A stretch of 41,830 nt of DNA from an uncultured Bacilli bacterium. GTDB lineage: Bacteria; Bacillota_I; Bacilli_A; RF39; UBA660. Each line of letters starts with the position of its first letter. Positions within the stretch are counted from its first letter, which is position 1. Where the stretch lies: NCBI GenBank assembly GCA_934086815.1, contig CAKOIM010000010.1, positions 1-41,830 of the forward strand, in the 5' to 3' direction. This document shows, one piece after another, positions 1-7,619 of the stretch. The notes beneath the pieces are model-generated. The model saw only the letters and a program-made list of their open reading frames with translations. It did not search any database and had not been told where the DNA came from. A program made the translations under genes and the position numbers.

Positions 1-78
1 TGATATTGGAATTTTTAATTGTTTTTACAAAATAAAAGACAAATAAGTAAAATTTCTACCTATTTGTCAACAGTCTGT

Positions 79-102
79 AATAGTGTTTTGACACTATTTT
101 TT
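79..102 (+). terminator. Rho-independent terminator of a gene left of the window
   Basis: Perfect 8-bp stem AATAGTGT/ACACTATT with loop TTTG, followed by a T run at 97-102. It works in the + direction, so it ends a transcript coming from outside the window. It overlaps the last codons of the convergent XRE gene. There is no T run in the - direction. Confidence 0.7.
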
Positions 103-321
103 CATGATTGATTTTGGATAGGGTTTTCTTTCATCAGTGCGGTATAAAATGTAATCTATGCTTGTATTGTAATAATCAGCAAGTATTCGTAAATATTCAA
201 TAGGGATATTTATTTTTTCAAGTTCATATTTACTATAATTTGATTGATCAACATTTAATATATCTGCGATGTCTTTTTGCAATAAATCTTTATCTTCACG
301 TAATTCTTTTAATCTGTTCAT
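94..321 (-). CDS. Small XRE/Cro-CI family transcriptional regulator
   Basis: A 75-residue protein that is almost entirely one helix-turn-helix domain. The region LKELREDKDLLQKDIADILN followed by VDQSNYSKYE is the typical XRE helix 1 to helix 4 pattern, and the tail LRILADYYNTSIDYIL is the usual fifth helix. I place the start at 321 rather than at the upstream ATG at 348 because AAAGGTGA sits just before the inner ATG, and the outer start overlaps a likely operator half-site. The gene diverges from the surface protein at 418. Alternating ATAGTTA/TAACTAT half-sites lie in the gap, so it probably represses itself and that neighbour. It has no extra domain that would suggest a toxin or a phage repressor. 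Family assignment is firm; the target is inferred. Confidence 0.85.
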   Translation of the reverse strand: MNRLKELREDKDLLQKDIADILNVDQSNYSKYELEKINIPIEYLRILADYYNTSIDYILYRTDERKPYPKSIMKK

Positions 322-346
322 ATCTTCACCTTTATTGAATATTAAC

Positions 347-419
347 ATAGTTATTTTTTAACTATTGACATATAGTTAAAATTTACCTATAATTAATTTG
401 GAAGGTAAAATATAACTAT
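347..419. promoter_or_regulatory. Candidate operator: four ATAGTTA/TAACTAT half-sites between XRE and surface gene
   Basis: Half-sites lie at 347-353 (ATAGTTA), 359-365 (TAACTAT), 372-378 (ATAGTTA) and 413-419 (TAACTAT, overlapping the ATG at 418). The middle pair is part of a perfect 10-bp inverted repeat, TTTTAACTAT (356-365) and ATAGTTAAAA (372-381), with a 6-bp spacer. The repeat overlaps the -35 box of the + strand promoter. Binding by the adjacent XRE protein is inferred. Confidence 0.6.
365..393 (+). promoter_or_regulatory. Consensus sigma-A promoter for the 418-1650 gene
   Basis: TTGACA (365-370), a 17-bp spacer, and TATAAT (388-393). All twelve hexamer bases match the consensus. The predicted transcript starts near 400, just before the GGAAGGT ribosome site. 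The inverted repeat at 356-381 covers the -35 box, as expected for a repressed promoter. Confidence 0.8.
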
Positions 420-1650
420 GAAAAAAATAATCAAAATATTATTAATAATAGATATTATGGGTACTGCTGTATATATTTTTAATAATCAATCTAAAGATAT
501 TTATTTAGATAAGCAATTAAATGAAGATAAAAAAGAAGTATTAAGTATGATGTTAGAAACAGAAGCCGGTTCTGGAAAGTATCAAGAAACTACTAGAAGT
601 AGTTGGCCAGAGGATGGTTATGTATTTAATGAAACTTTATCAAAATGTGAGAACGGAAGTAGTTTAAGTTGGGATAACGCTAAGAAAAATGTAGTTATGA
701 TTGGAACTAATGCAGATAAATGTTATGTGTATTTTGATATTAAGCCTCCGGAATTTCTCGCTGATCATATTAAATCTCTGTATATTACTCAAGGGGAAAA
801 TAATTTATATTTGCATGACAGTACACTAGAAAATGGAGCAAATGATGGATCTTACAGATATGCAGGTTCAAGTGAAACAACGAATAACTTTGTGTGCTTT
901 GGATATAATTCAAGTGATGGAACATGCCCAACAGATTACTTGTATAGAATAATAGGTGTGTTCGATAATCAAGTAAAACTAATAAAATATGATTATGCTA
1001 AATCAAGTTTTCTTGGGACTGATGGTAATTATAAAAACAATGTTAATTATTATGAAAATTCTAAAACGTATTTAGGTAATAATAATTTGTCAGAAATTGG
1101 GTGTTATGGTTATGATTCAAGTTCATATATATGGTCATACAGTAAATTAAATACAGTAAATTTAAATAATAATTATTTAAAATATATTGGAGAACAATGG
1201 AATAATAAAATTACAGTATCTGATTGGGAAAATGGAGGAAATACATCATCCAAAATTAAATCTGTCCCAGTTTCTGATGCTTTTTATAATGAAATTATAT
1301 CACCAAAAAGTAGCATTGTATTTAATGGCAAGATTGCATTAAGATATATAAGTGAATATGGCTATGCAGCATCACCAAGTGCATGGACAACAAAATTAAG
1401 TTCATATGGTAGTTCATCAATAGCGAGTGTAAATTGGATGTATATGGGATTAGACGAATACTCTATATCTGCACATAGAGAAGGTGAAAAATCAAATGTT
1501 CTTTCAGTAGGAGCTATTAATACTTTAGGTAGTGTTACTCATTACACAGTTAATGGGTGTTGTGCAGTTAGGCCGGCATTTTACCTAAACTCAGATGTAT
1601 CTTATATAAGTGGAAAAGGCACCAAAACTGAACCGTACCTTATTAATTAG
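418..1650 (+). CDS. Membrane-anchored extracellular protein with the C-terminal domain shared with 10007-12667
   Basis: A 410-residue protein with a short basic start and a hydrophobic segment at about residues 4-24 that acts as signal or anchor; the rest is probably outside the cell. Residues about 50-107 contain a WPEDGYVFNETLSKCENGS segment ending CYVYFD, with two cysteines that could pair. From about residue 117 it carries the same domain as the end of the large Fn3 protein at 10007-12667, including HDSTLENGAND, SYRYAGSSETT, LYRIIGVFDNQVKLIKYDYA and NWMYMGL. The shared domain is rich in Gly, Ser, Tyr and Asn. I know no biochemical function; similar proteins recur in gut Bacillota genomes, sometimes annotated as prepilin-like. 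It sits alone behind a consensus promoter and a probable XRE operator and ends at a strong terminator, so it looks like a switchable surface protein. Confidence 0.75.
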   Translation: MKKIIKILLIIDIMGTAVYIFNNQSKDIYLDKQLNEDKKEVLSMMLETEAGSGKYQETTRSSWPEDGYVFNETLSKCENGSSLSWDNAKKNVVMIGTNADKCYVYFDIKPPEFLADHIKSLYITQGENNLYLHDSTLENGANDGSYRYAGSSETTNNFVCFGYNSSDGTCPTDYLYRIIGVFDNQVKLIKYDYAKSSFLGTDGNYKNNVNYYENSKTYLGNNNLSEIGCYGYDSSSYIWSYSKLNTVNLNNNYLKYIGEQWNNKITVSDWENGGNTSSKIKSVPVSDAFYNEIISPKSSIVFNGKIALRYISEYGYAASPSAWTTKLSSYGSSSIASVNWMYMGLDEYSISAHREGEKSNVLSVGAINTLGSVTHYTVNGCCAVRPAFYLNSDVSYISGKGTKTEPYLIN

Positions 1651-1683
1651 TGCTTTACACTAAATTGTGTAAAGTGCTTTTTC
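1650..1683 (+). terminator. Rho-independent terminator after the surface-protein gene
   Basis: An 11-bp stem (arms 1650-1660 and 1667-1677, with two G-T pairs) and a 6-nt loop, followed by TTTTT and more T-rich sequence. It directly follows the TAG stop. Confidence 0.8.
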
Positions 1684-1741
1684 TTTTATGCTATATCTAT
1701 TTAAAATATGTTAAGATAGTAGTCCTAGTTGAGGTGATTAT

Positions 1742-2620
1742 ATGAATATAATTAATAATACCATTGATAATTTAAAGGGGGTAAGTGGTATAAATAACAA
1801 GTATATTATTTTAGTTATTATTACTATTTTAGTTGTTCTTGGAATTAAGCTTATAAACAAACTTGTTAATAGAGTATATAGTATGAAAAAAAGAACTAGT
1901 AAAAATGTCTTTAAATTTAGAGAACGTACTAATATCTTGTTTAATTTAATTAGTTTATTTGCTATATTTTTGCTATGGGAAAATCATTTAAGTAATGTTG
2001 TTACCATTATTTCTTTTATATCTGCCGGAGCTACGATTGCATTAAGAGAAGTTATTCTTAACTTATTTGCTGGCTTTTTTATAAGAATATCTAAGCCTTT
2101 TGTTGTTGAAGATCGTATCGAAATTGATGATATAAAAGGTGATGTAGTTTTAATTAATGCTATGAGTTTTAAAGTCTTAGAATTAAGTGATCGATTAAAT
2201 GGTGAACAAAGTAGTGGAATCATTGTAAATGTACCTAATTCAATGGTGTTTTCTAAAACGTTAAAAAATTATACTACGGCATTTAAATATATTTGGTCAG
2301 AAATGATTGTTAAAATACCTTTTACCGCGGATATAGACTTGAGTAAGAAAGCTTTATATAAAATTGTAAATCAAAATGAAATAATTAAAAGTATACCAAA
2401 GAAAATGGATAAAGCTATAGATGAAGCTAGTGGAAGTTATAGAATATATTACAATAATTTAAAGCCTATAATATATACAGAATATGTAGAGGATCACATA
2501 GAACTTACGATAAGATTTTTAGTGCATCCAAAAAAAGAACGCAGTGTTTTAAATAATTTATGGATAAAAATAATTAAAGAAGCTCAAAATGGAAATATTA
2601 GTTTGTATACCAAAGATTAA
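1742..2620 (+). CDS. MscS-family mechanosensitive ion channel
   Basis: A 292-residue integral membrane protein. A first helix at about residues 20-40 is followed by a loop, then two further helices (about 62-80 and 85-115). The last helix has the pore-type pattern SAGATIALREVILNLFAGFF that typifies MscS, then the beta domain starting KPFVVEDRIEIDDIKGDV. The C-terminal alpha/beta domain ends near residue 285. The family releases solutes through a tension-gated pore when cells are diluted into low-osmolarity medium. The start has a strong GAGGTGATT ribosome site. It stands between two terminator/promoter boundaries and is probably transcribed alone or leaks into the sigma cluster that begins 67 bp downstream. 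Length is typical for a small MscS-type channel. Confidence 0.88.
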   Translation: MNIINNTIDNLKGVSGINNKYIILVIITILVVLGIKLINKLVNRVYSMKKRTSKNVFKFRERTNILFNLISLFAIFLLWENHLSNVVTIISFISAGATIALREVILNLFAGFFIRISKPFVVEDRIEIDDIKGDVVLINAMSFKVLELSDRLNGEQSSGIIVNVPNSMVFSKTLKNYTTAFKYIWSEMIVKIPFTADIDLSKKALYKIVNQNEIIKSIPKKMDKAIDEASGSYRIYYNNLKPIIYTEYVEDHIELTIRFLVHPKKERSVLNNLWIKIIKEAQNGNISLYTKD

Positions 2621-2626
2621 AAATAG

Positions 2627-2655
2627 TTTACTTAATCAATAAAAAGTGTTAGAAT
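2627..2655 (+). promoter_or_regulatory. Candidate promoter of the first sigma gene
   Basis: TTTACT (2627-2632), a 17-bp spacer, and TAGAAT (2650-2655), 32 bp upstream of the start codon. The -35 hexamer is the same unusual TTTACT as in the candidate promoter at 6118, in front of the fourth sigma gene. Moderate hexamer scores, so tentative. Confidence 0.45.
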
Positions 2656-2687
2656 AGGAACCAATAAGTTTTAAGGGGTGTTTTGAA

Positions 2688-4385
2688 ATGAAAATAAATA
2701 TTGGAATATTACAACAACTTGATGAAGAACAAATATTAAAATCTCTATTAATAAGAATTAATAAAATTTATAATAGTGAAGTATTCATCGACTTGTCTAA
2801 AAATGAATTTTATGAGTTAGTTTTAAATGAAATAAATTTATCACGAGAAAGTTATGATGGAAAAAGAGACTATGTTAAGTTTTTAGATGAACGTATTAAA
2901 AATACATTAAAGGAAAAACACATTGAAAAGATTAAAAAACATGAAAATGAAGTAGCTATTATAAATAACTTTATAAATAAGAAAATAAAGATGAAATTAA
3001 GTTATGATGAGGTTTTAGAAAATTATAAAAAAATAAATTTCTTCTTCAAAGAATATCAATATGATATTACTTCGGATGGTTTGAGTCAATTATTTAATGA
3101 GAATAAAATTTTTTTAGAAACTATTAAAATTATTGTTGATAATAACATGGAAAGTATTAAAGCAGGATTTCTTGAAACTTTATTTAAAGATAGTAATTTA
3201 ATATTAATAATAGAAAACTATTGTATGTTAAATAATATAAAAATAAATAACAAAGAAGATGATGATGACGTAGATTATTCAAATGATTTAACGATTTTTT
3301 TAAATGATATAAGAAGTATACCTATGCTATCTTGTGAAGAGGAAATAGAGCTTGCTATAAAAATAGCTAATGGTGATGAAGAAGCACGTAAAAAAATGAT
3401 TGAAAGTAATTTAAGATTAGTAGTAAGTACTGCTAAAAAATATAAAGGAAGAGAATTGACATTAATGGATTTGATTCAAGAAGGAACCATAGGATTAATG
3501 AAAGCTGTAGAAAAATTTGATTATAGAAAGGGATATAAATTTTCTACGTATGCTGTATGGTGGATTAAAAAAGAAATACTTTTGGCTTTAGGCGAAAAAG
3601 ATAGATGTATTGCACTTCCAAGTTATCTTTCTTCATTGTTAAATAAATATGATCAAACAAAAGCATTATTATCAACTAAATTTAATAGAGAACCAAGTGA
3701 AGAAGAAATTGCCAAAGAGATGGATATACCAATTAAGCAAGTAAGAAAAATTAAAAATATAAATATTGATGTAGTTAGTATTAATAAGAAAATAAGAAAT
3801 AGTGAAGATGAAAATATTGAATATGGGGATATTTTAAAATCTGAAAAACCTACACCGGAGGAATTATTTGATTTAAAAGAAAAAAGAATGTTGGTTCGTA
3901 CTTTGTTAGAAAACGAAAAGTTAGATGAACGGGAAATCAAAATGATTTTATTAAGATTTGGTTTTATTAACGGAAAACCAATGCCTTATGATAAGATAGC
4001 TCGTTATTTTGGGGTATCAAAACAATTAATTGAAATGAAAATAAGCAAGGCTTTAAAAAAAATAAGTTCTTCTAAAAATATAAATTATATGTTAGTGTAT
4101 GCCGAAAATGAAATGGAAGCACAAGATAATTTAAGTAGTTTAAGAATGCGAAAATTTTATTCAAATTTTGATAAAAAAACTATGTGTGAGCTTCAAAATT
4201 ATTTTTTTTCTTATCAACCTGGGGAAATACGTGCAATGTTAAGAAAATTAACAAGAAAAGAAAAAGAATTGTTACGTTTTTATAGATTTGATTTAACTAA
4301 TTATGGTGAAGTATATGAAAATTTAGTAATAAAGATGCAAAATTTATTAGATGAAAATAATACAACAAGAATATTAAAAAAATAG
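2688..4385 (+). CDS. Sigma-70-family sigma factor 1 with extra N- and C-terminal domains
   Basis: 565 residues in three parts. Residues 1 to about 185 are an N-terminal domain of unknown function, homologous by eye to that of the fourth sigma gene (6170-7534): both begin MK-x-N, have a QLD(E/A)(E/Q)QI motif and share IINNFINK/IINFINK. Residues about 195-460 are sigma regions 1.2 (FLNDIRSIPMLSCEEEIELA), 2 (LIQEGTIGLMKAVEKFDYRK), 3 and 4. Residues 460-565 are a Lys/Glu-rich tail absent from RpoD. Region 2.3-2.4 keeps the WW pair but has Lys where RpoD has the -12-contacting Gln. The recognition helix reads VSKQLIEMK instead of TRERIRQIE, losing most -35 contacts. Region 1.1 is absent. It is first of four sigma genes; the next starts 9 bp later. 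Fold assignment is firm; the regulon is unknown. Confidence 0.85.
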   Translation: MKINIGILQQLDEEQILKSLLIRINKIYNSEVFIDLSKNEFYELVLNEINLSRESYDGKRDYVKFLDERIKNTLKEKHIEKIKKHENEVAIINNFINKKIKMKLSYDEVLENYKKINFFFKEYQYDITSDGLSQLFNENKIFLETIKIIVDNNMESIKAGFLETLFKDSNLILIIENYCMLNNIKINNKEDDDDVDYSNDLTIFLNDIRSIPMLSCEEEIELAIKIANGDEEARKKMIESNLRLVVSTAKKYKGRELTLMDLIQEGTIGLMKAVEKFDYRKGYKFSTYAVWWIKKEILLALGEKDRCIALPSYLSSLLNKYDQTKALLSTKFNREPSEEEIAKEMDIPIKQVRKIKNINIDVVSINKKIRNSEDENIEYGDILKSEKPTPEELFDLKEKRMLVRTLLENEKLDEREIKMILLRFGFINGKPMPYDKIARYFGVSKQLIEMKISKALKKISSSKNINYMLVYAENEMEAQDNLSSLRMRKFYSNFDKKTMCELQNYFFSYQPGEIRAMLRKLTRKEKELLRFYRFDLTNYGEVYENLVIKMQNLLDENNTTRILKK

Positions 4386-4394
4386 GGGGGTTAA

Positions 4395-5228
4395 ATGGAA
4401 AAGTTGAATGCAATAAATATTTATTATGATGATGTAAAGAATATTCCTGTTTTAACGAGGGAAGAAGAAATTGCTTTAGCAAAAGAAATAAAAAATGGAA
4501 ATGAAGAAGCGTTAAATAAGTTGGTTGTAAGTAATTTAAGGTTAGTTGTAAAAATTGCTAATAAATATGGAATTAGATATTTACCTACGCTTGATTTAAT
4601 TCAAGAAGGGTCAATTGGTTTAATTTTAGCAGCAAAAAAATTTGATTATACAAAGGGATATAAATTTTCAACTTTTGCTACTTATTGGATAAAATCTTAT
4701 ATTAAAAGATCAATAGTTCAAAAAGAAGAAAATATTAGATTGCCTGATGATGTCTATGATTTGTATAGTAAATTTAAAAAAACTAATAATGAATTATATT
4801 CTACTTTAAGAAGAGAACCTAGGTTAGAAGAAATTGCTGAAAAAATGCAAATTGATTTAAAAAAGGTTAAAGAGTTAGAATGTATGCATCTAAAAACTAG
4901 GAGCTTACATGAAATTATTGAAGACACGGAAACTGAATTAGGGTCTCTATTAGTTTCAAATGAACCTACGCCAGAGGAAATTTTTTTAAAAAAAGAAAAA
5001 TATAAATTAGTTAGAGATATGTTAGATGAATGTTTGACAGATCGAGAAATTAAAATATTATTGTTAAGATTAGGTTTTATAACTGGAGAACCTGTAATTT
5101 TAGAAGAAATAGGAGCGTACTTAGGGATATGTTATCAACGTGTATCTGCGATTTATCAAAGTGCTTTAAAAAAAATTAGAGTTCAAAATAAAATACAAAT
5201 TTATCAATTGAACAGAACTAAGAAATAA
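4395..5228 (+). CDS. Sigma-70-family sigma factor 2
   Basis: 277 residues containing just the sigma core: region 1.2 at about residues 5-35 (YYDDVKNIPVLTREEEIALA), region 2 with LDLIQEGSIGLILAAKKFDY, region 3, and region 4 with EILLKK-type linker and LLRLGFITGEP. In region 2.4 the RpoD sequence WWIRQ is YWIKS here, so one melting aromatic and the -12 Gln are changed. The recognition helix is CYQRVSAIY, which keeps only one Arg of the RpoD -35 contact set. The ribosome site GGGGGG is very strong and lies in the 9-bp gap after sigma gene 1, so the two are co-transcribed. There is no region 1.1 and no anti-sigma gene next to it. Could be an alternative sigma of the group 2-3 type. Confidence 0.85.
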   Translation: MEKLNAINIYYDDVKNIPVLTREEEIALAKEIKNGNEEALNKLVVSNLRLVVKIANKYGIRYLPTLDLIQEGSIGLILAAKKFDYTKGYKFSTFATYWIKSYIKRSIVQKEENIRLPDDVYDLYSKFKKTNNELYSTLRREPRLEEIAEKMQIDLKKVKELECMHLKTRSLHEIIEDTETELGSLLVSNEPTPEEIFLKKEKYKLVRDMLDECLTDREIKILLLRLGFITGEPVILEEIGAYLGICYQRVSAIYQSALKKIRVQNKIQIYQLNRTKK

Positions 5229-5240
5229 GGAAATATAAAA

Positions 5241-6113
5241 ATGGAAGTAAATGATTTGACACAATATTTAGATGGCATAAGGGAGTATCCTTTATTAACT
5301 AAAGAAGAAGAAATAGCTTTAGCGAAAAAAATATCTGAAGGTGATAAAAATGCTCGCGATATATTAGTTAATAGTAATTTAAGATTGGTCATAAGTGTTG
5401 CTAAAAAATATGATGGAAGAGAATTAACTATGTTGGATTTAATTCAAGAAGGAAATTTAGGATTAATTGAAGCTGTAGAAAAATTTGATTATACAAAAGG
5501 GTTTAGATTTTCAACTTATGCGGTGCATAGAATTAGGCAAAAAATTACACGAGCTATTATTGAAAAAAATGGTAATATAAGAATAAAACCTGATTTTTAT
5601 TATAGTTATAAAAATTATAAGGAAACAAAAGAAAAATTAGAATTATTACTTAATCGAATACCAAGTGTATCTGAAATAGCTGAAGAAATGAAAGTTCCAC
5701 TTTATAAGGTTCGAGAATATGAAAATTTTAACTTGGAAATAATAAGTTTAGATGCACTAAGTTCTTATTTAGATTATGAAATTGTTTTGGAAAATAAAAT
5801 TGAAGTTATAATTTCTGGGGGAAGTAATACACCGGAGGATGAATTTTTATTAAAAGAAGAAACAGAAATGATTAAGAATTTAATTATGAAAAATAACTAT
5901 TTAAATGATATATATAAAAAAGTGCTATTATTTAGGTTAGGGTTTATAAATGGCGAATTTACAAAATATTCTTATATAGCTCAAAAGATGGGAGTTTCTG
6001 CTAGTAGAGTACAACAAATATACGAAAAAGCAATAAAAAGAATATCTATGTCAAGTGATGCAAATTCTTTACAAGAATATTTGCATATAAATAATAGAAC
6101 GAGAATGAAATAG
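5241..6113 (+). CDS. Sigma-70-family sigma factor 3
   Basis: 290 residues, sigma core only. Region 1.2 (YLDGIREYPLLTKEEEIALA) is followed by region 2 with LDLIQEGNLGLIEAVEKFDY. The aromatic WW pair of region 2.3-2.4 that helps open promoters is replaced by His-Arg (YAVHRIRQKITRAI), although the -12-contacting Gln and Thr positions remain. Region 3 contains an insertion near residues 165-200 with a hydrophobic stretch VLENKIEVIISGG. The recognition helix reads SASRVQQIY, missing the Arg-Glu pair of RpoD. The start follows AAGGAAAT 12 bp after the previous stop, so it belongs to the same operon. Loss of both tryptophans would be expected to weaken or alter promoter melting. Confidence 0.85.
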   Translation: MEVNDLTQYLDGIREYPLLTKEEEIALAKKISEGDKNARDILVNSNLRLVISVAKKYDGRELTMLDLIQEGNLGLIEAVEKFDYTKGFRFSTYAVHRIRQKITRAIIEKNGNIRIKPDFYYSYKNYKETKEKLELLLNRIPSVSEIAEEMKVPLYKVREYENFNLEIISLDALSSYLDYEIVLENKIEVIISGGSNTPEDEFLLKEETEMIKNLIMKNNYLNDIYKKVLLFRLGFINGEFTKYSYIAQKMGVSASRVQQIYEKAIKRISMSSDANSLQEYLHINNRTRMK

Positions 6114-6117
6114 GGGC

Positions 6118-6146
6118 TTTACTTTAAATAGAAAAGGTGGTATAGT
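6118..6146 (+). promoter_or_regulatory. Candidate internal promoter for sigma gene 4
   Basis: TTTACT (6118-6123), a 17-bp spacer, and TATAGT (6141-6146). It begins just after the stop of sigma gene 3 and 24 bp before the start of sigma gene 4. The -35 matches that at 2627. It would allow separate expression of the fourth gene. Confidence 0.45.
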
Positions 6147-6169
6147 ATAAGCAATTTATGGGGGTTATT

Positions 6170-7534
6170 ATGAAATTAAATGTGAAACAAGTGGTGCAAC
6201 TAGATGCACAACAAATATATAATATATTGGAAAAGAAAATTAATAGGCTACTTAATACTAGTGTTTATTTTGATGTAACAAGTAATGAGTATAAAAAAAT
6301 GGCTTTAAATGTTATTGAAGAAACAAAAACAACTTATAAAGAAACAATGTTATATGATAGATATGTAGAAAAAGAAATAAGTAAATTTATAAAGGCTAAG
6401 ACAAAACAATATCTTCATTCATCTCAAGGTGTTTGGGTTATAATTAATTTTATAAATAAATGTTTTAAACCTATGATAACTTTGGACGATGCTAAATATA
6501 ATTATAAAAGACTAGCTAATTTTTTAGAGAAGTATAATTATAAAATGTCTTATAATACATATGAAAAATTAATAAATGAAAATGAATTATTCCTAAAAAT
6601 GACAAATATGTTAGATTGTAGAGAACTTCTAAGTATAGGAAATAGTGAAAACAATAAAATAAATAAGACAGAACCTAAAGTTAAATTGGAACAGAAGACT
6701 TCTGAAGATGAATTATTATTAGATGATAGTTTAAAGATGTACTTAAATGAATTAAAAGACATAAGTGTTTTAACTGAGGAAGAAGAAATAGAATTAGTAA
6801 CGAAAGCTTTGCAAGGAGATATTTTTGCTCGCAATGAACTTATTAGGCATAATTTAAAATTGGTTGTAATGTTTGCCAAAAAATATGTAGATGATAAAAA
6901 CGAATTAGAGGATTTAATTCAAGTAGGTAATTTGGGATTAATGAAAGCTATAGAAAAGTTTGATCCTAATAAAGGTTTTAAATTAAGTACTTATGCAGCT
7001 TTGTGGATAAAACAGAACATAACAAGATATAAAGTTAATAATAATATTTATAGAGTTTCATTACATTCTGATGGATTATTAAAAAAATACAAAATAGCTG
7101 TTGAAAAATTAGAAATGGAACTTGGTAGATATCCAACAAAAAAAGAAATTGCCGATGAAATGAATCTAAAGGAAGAGCAAATTCGAAGATTAGAAATTGT
7201 TCAAAAAGATATTGTCAGTTTAAATCTTAAAATAGATAGTGATGGGGAAATTGAAATGGAAGAATTGATATCTTCAAATGAATTAACACCAGAAACTGAA
7301 CTTATTAATAAAGTTGATAATTCCATAATAAGAGAAATATTAAATAATAAAGATTTAAATGATCGAGAAAAATTAGTTATTGCTTTAAGATGTGGATTTA
7401 TACATAATAAACCATTAAACTTAAATGAAATTAGTGTGATTTTAAATGTTTCAAGTGAACGTGTTCGTCAAATATTTAATTTGGGAATTGCCAAATTACG
7501 TAAAGATACCTTAGTAAGAGAATTAAGAAGATAA
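6170..7534 (+). CDS. Sigma-70-family sigma factor 4 with N-terminal domain shared with sigma 1
   Basis: 454 residues. I start at the ATG at 6170, not 6158, because GGGGGTTATT precedes the inner ATG and the resulting MKLNVKQ lines up with MKINIGI of sigma 1. Residues 1 to about 160 are the unknown domain shared with sigma 1; a Lys/Glu linker follows; about 184-454 are sigma regions 1.2 to 4. The recognition helix SSERVRQIF is the closest of the four to RpoD (TRERIRQIE). In region 2 the aromatic pair is Leu-Trp, and the -12 Gln is kept (WIKQNITRY). LIQVGNLGLMKAIEKFD shows region 2.1-2.2. It has its own candidate promoter and is followed by a terminator, closing the cluster. It may be nearest to a housekeeping type, but region 1.1 is missing and I cannot tell whether it is essential. 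Confidence 0.85.
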   Translation: MKLNVKQVVQLDAQQIYNILEKKINRLLNTSVYFDVTSNEYKKMALNVIEETKTTYKETMLYDRYVEKEISKFIKAKTKQYLHSSQGVWVIINFINKCFKPMITLDDAKYNYKRLANFLEKYNYKMSYNTYEKLINENELFLKMTNMLDCRELLSIGNSENNKINKTEPKVKLEQKTSEDELLLDDSLKMYLNELKDISVLTEEEEIELVTKALQGDIFARNELIRHNLKLVVMFAKKYVDDKNELEDLIQVGNLGLMKAIEKFDPNKGFKLSTYAALWIKQNITRYKVNNNIYRVSLHSDGLLKKYKIAVEKLEMELGRYPTKKEIADEMNLKEEQIRRLEIVQKDIVSLNLKIDSDGEIEMEELISSNELTPETELINKVDNSIIREILNNKDLNDREKLVIALRCGFIHNKPLNLNEISVILNVSSERVRQIFNLGIAKLRKDTLVRELRR

Positions 7535-7540
7535 AGTTAA

Positions 7541-7572
7541 AGGGTACTAAATTAAATTAGTGCTTTTCTTTT
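7541..7572 (+). terminator. Terminator at the end of the sigma cluster
   Basis: Stem GTACTAA/TTAGTGC (one G-T pair, extendable by two G-T pairs), loop ATTAAA, followed by TTTTCTTTT. Moderate strength. Confidence 0.6.
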
Positions 7573-7576
7573 GGAG

Positions 7577-7604
7577 TTGTTTTTTTAAGTCTATTTGATA
7601 TAAT
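7577..7604 (+). promoter_or_regulatory. Promoter of the cca-dnaD-nth operon
   Basis: TTGTTT (7577-7582), a 16-bp spacer, and TATAAT (7599-7604) preceded by TGA, giving an extended -10. The start codon of cca is 16 bp downstream. Confidence 0.6.
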
Positions 7605-7619
7605 TAAAAGGGATAGTAA

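Noticed and set aside
94..1650. XRE gene plus neighbour as a type II toxin-antitoxin pair
   Set aside because: The partner is a 410-residue secreted protein, the genes diverge, and no toxin fold is visible.
2688..7534. Sigma cluster as part of a prophage
   Set aside because: No phage structural, integrase or lysis genes nearby, base composition matches the surroundings, and the domains are of the RpoD type rather than phage ECF-like.
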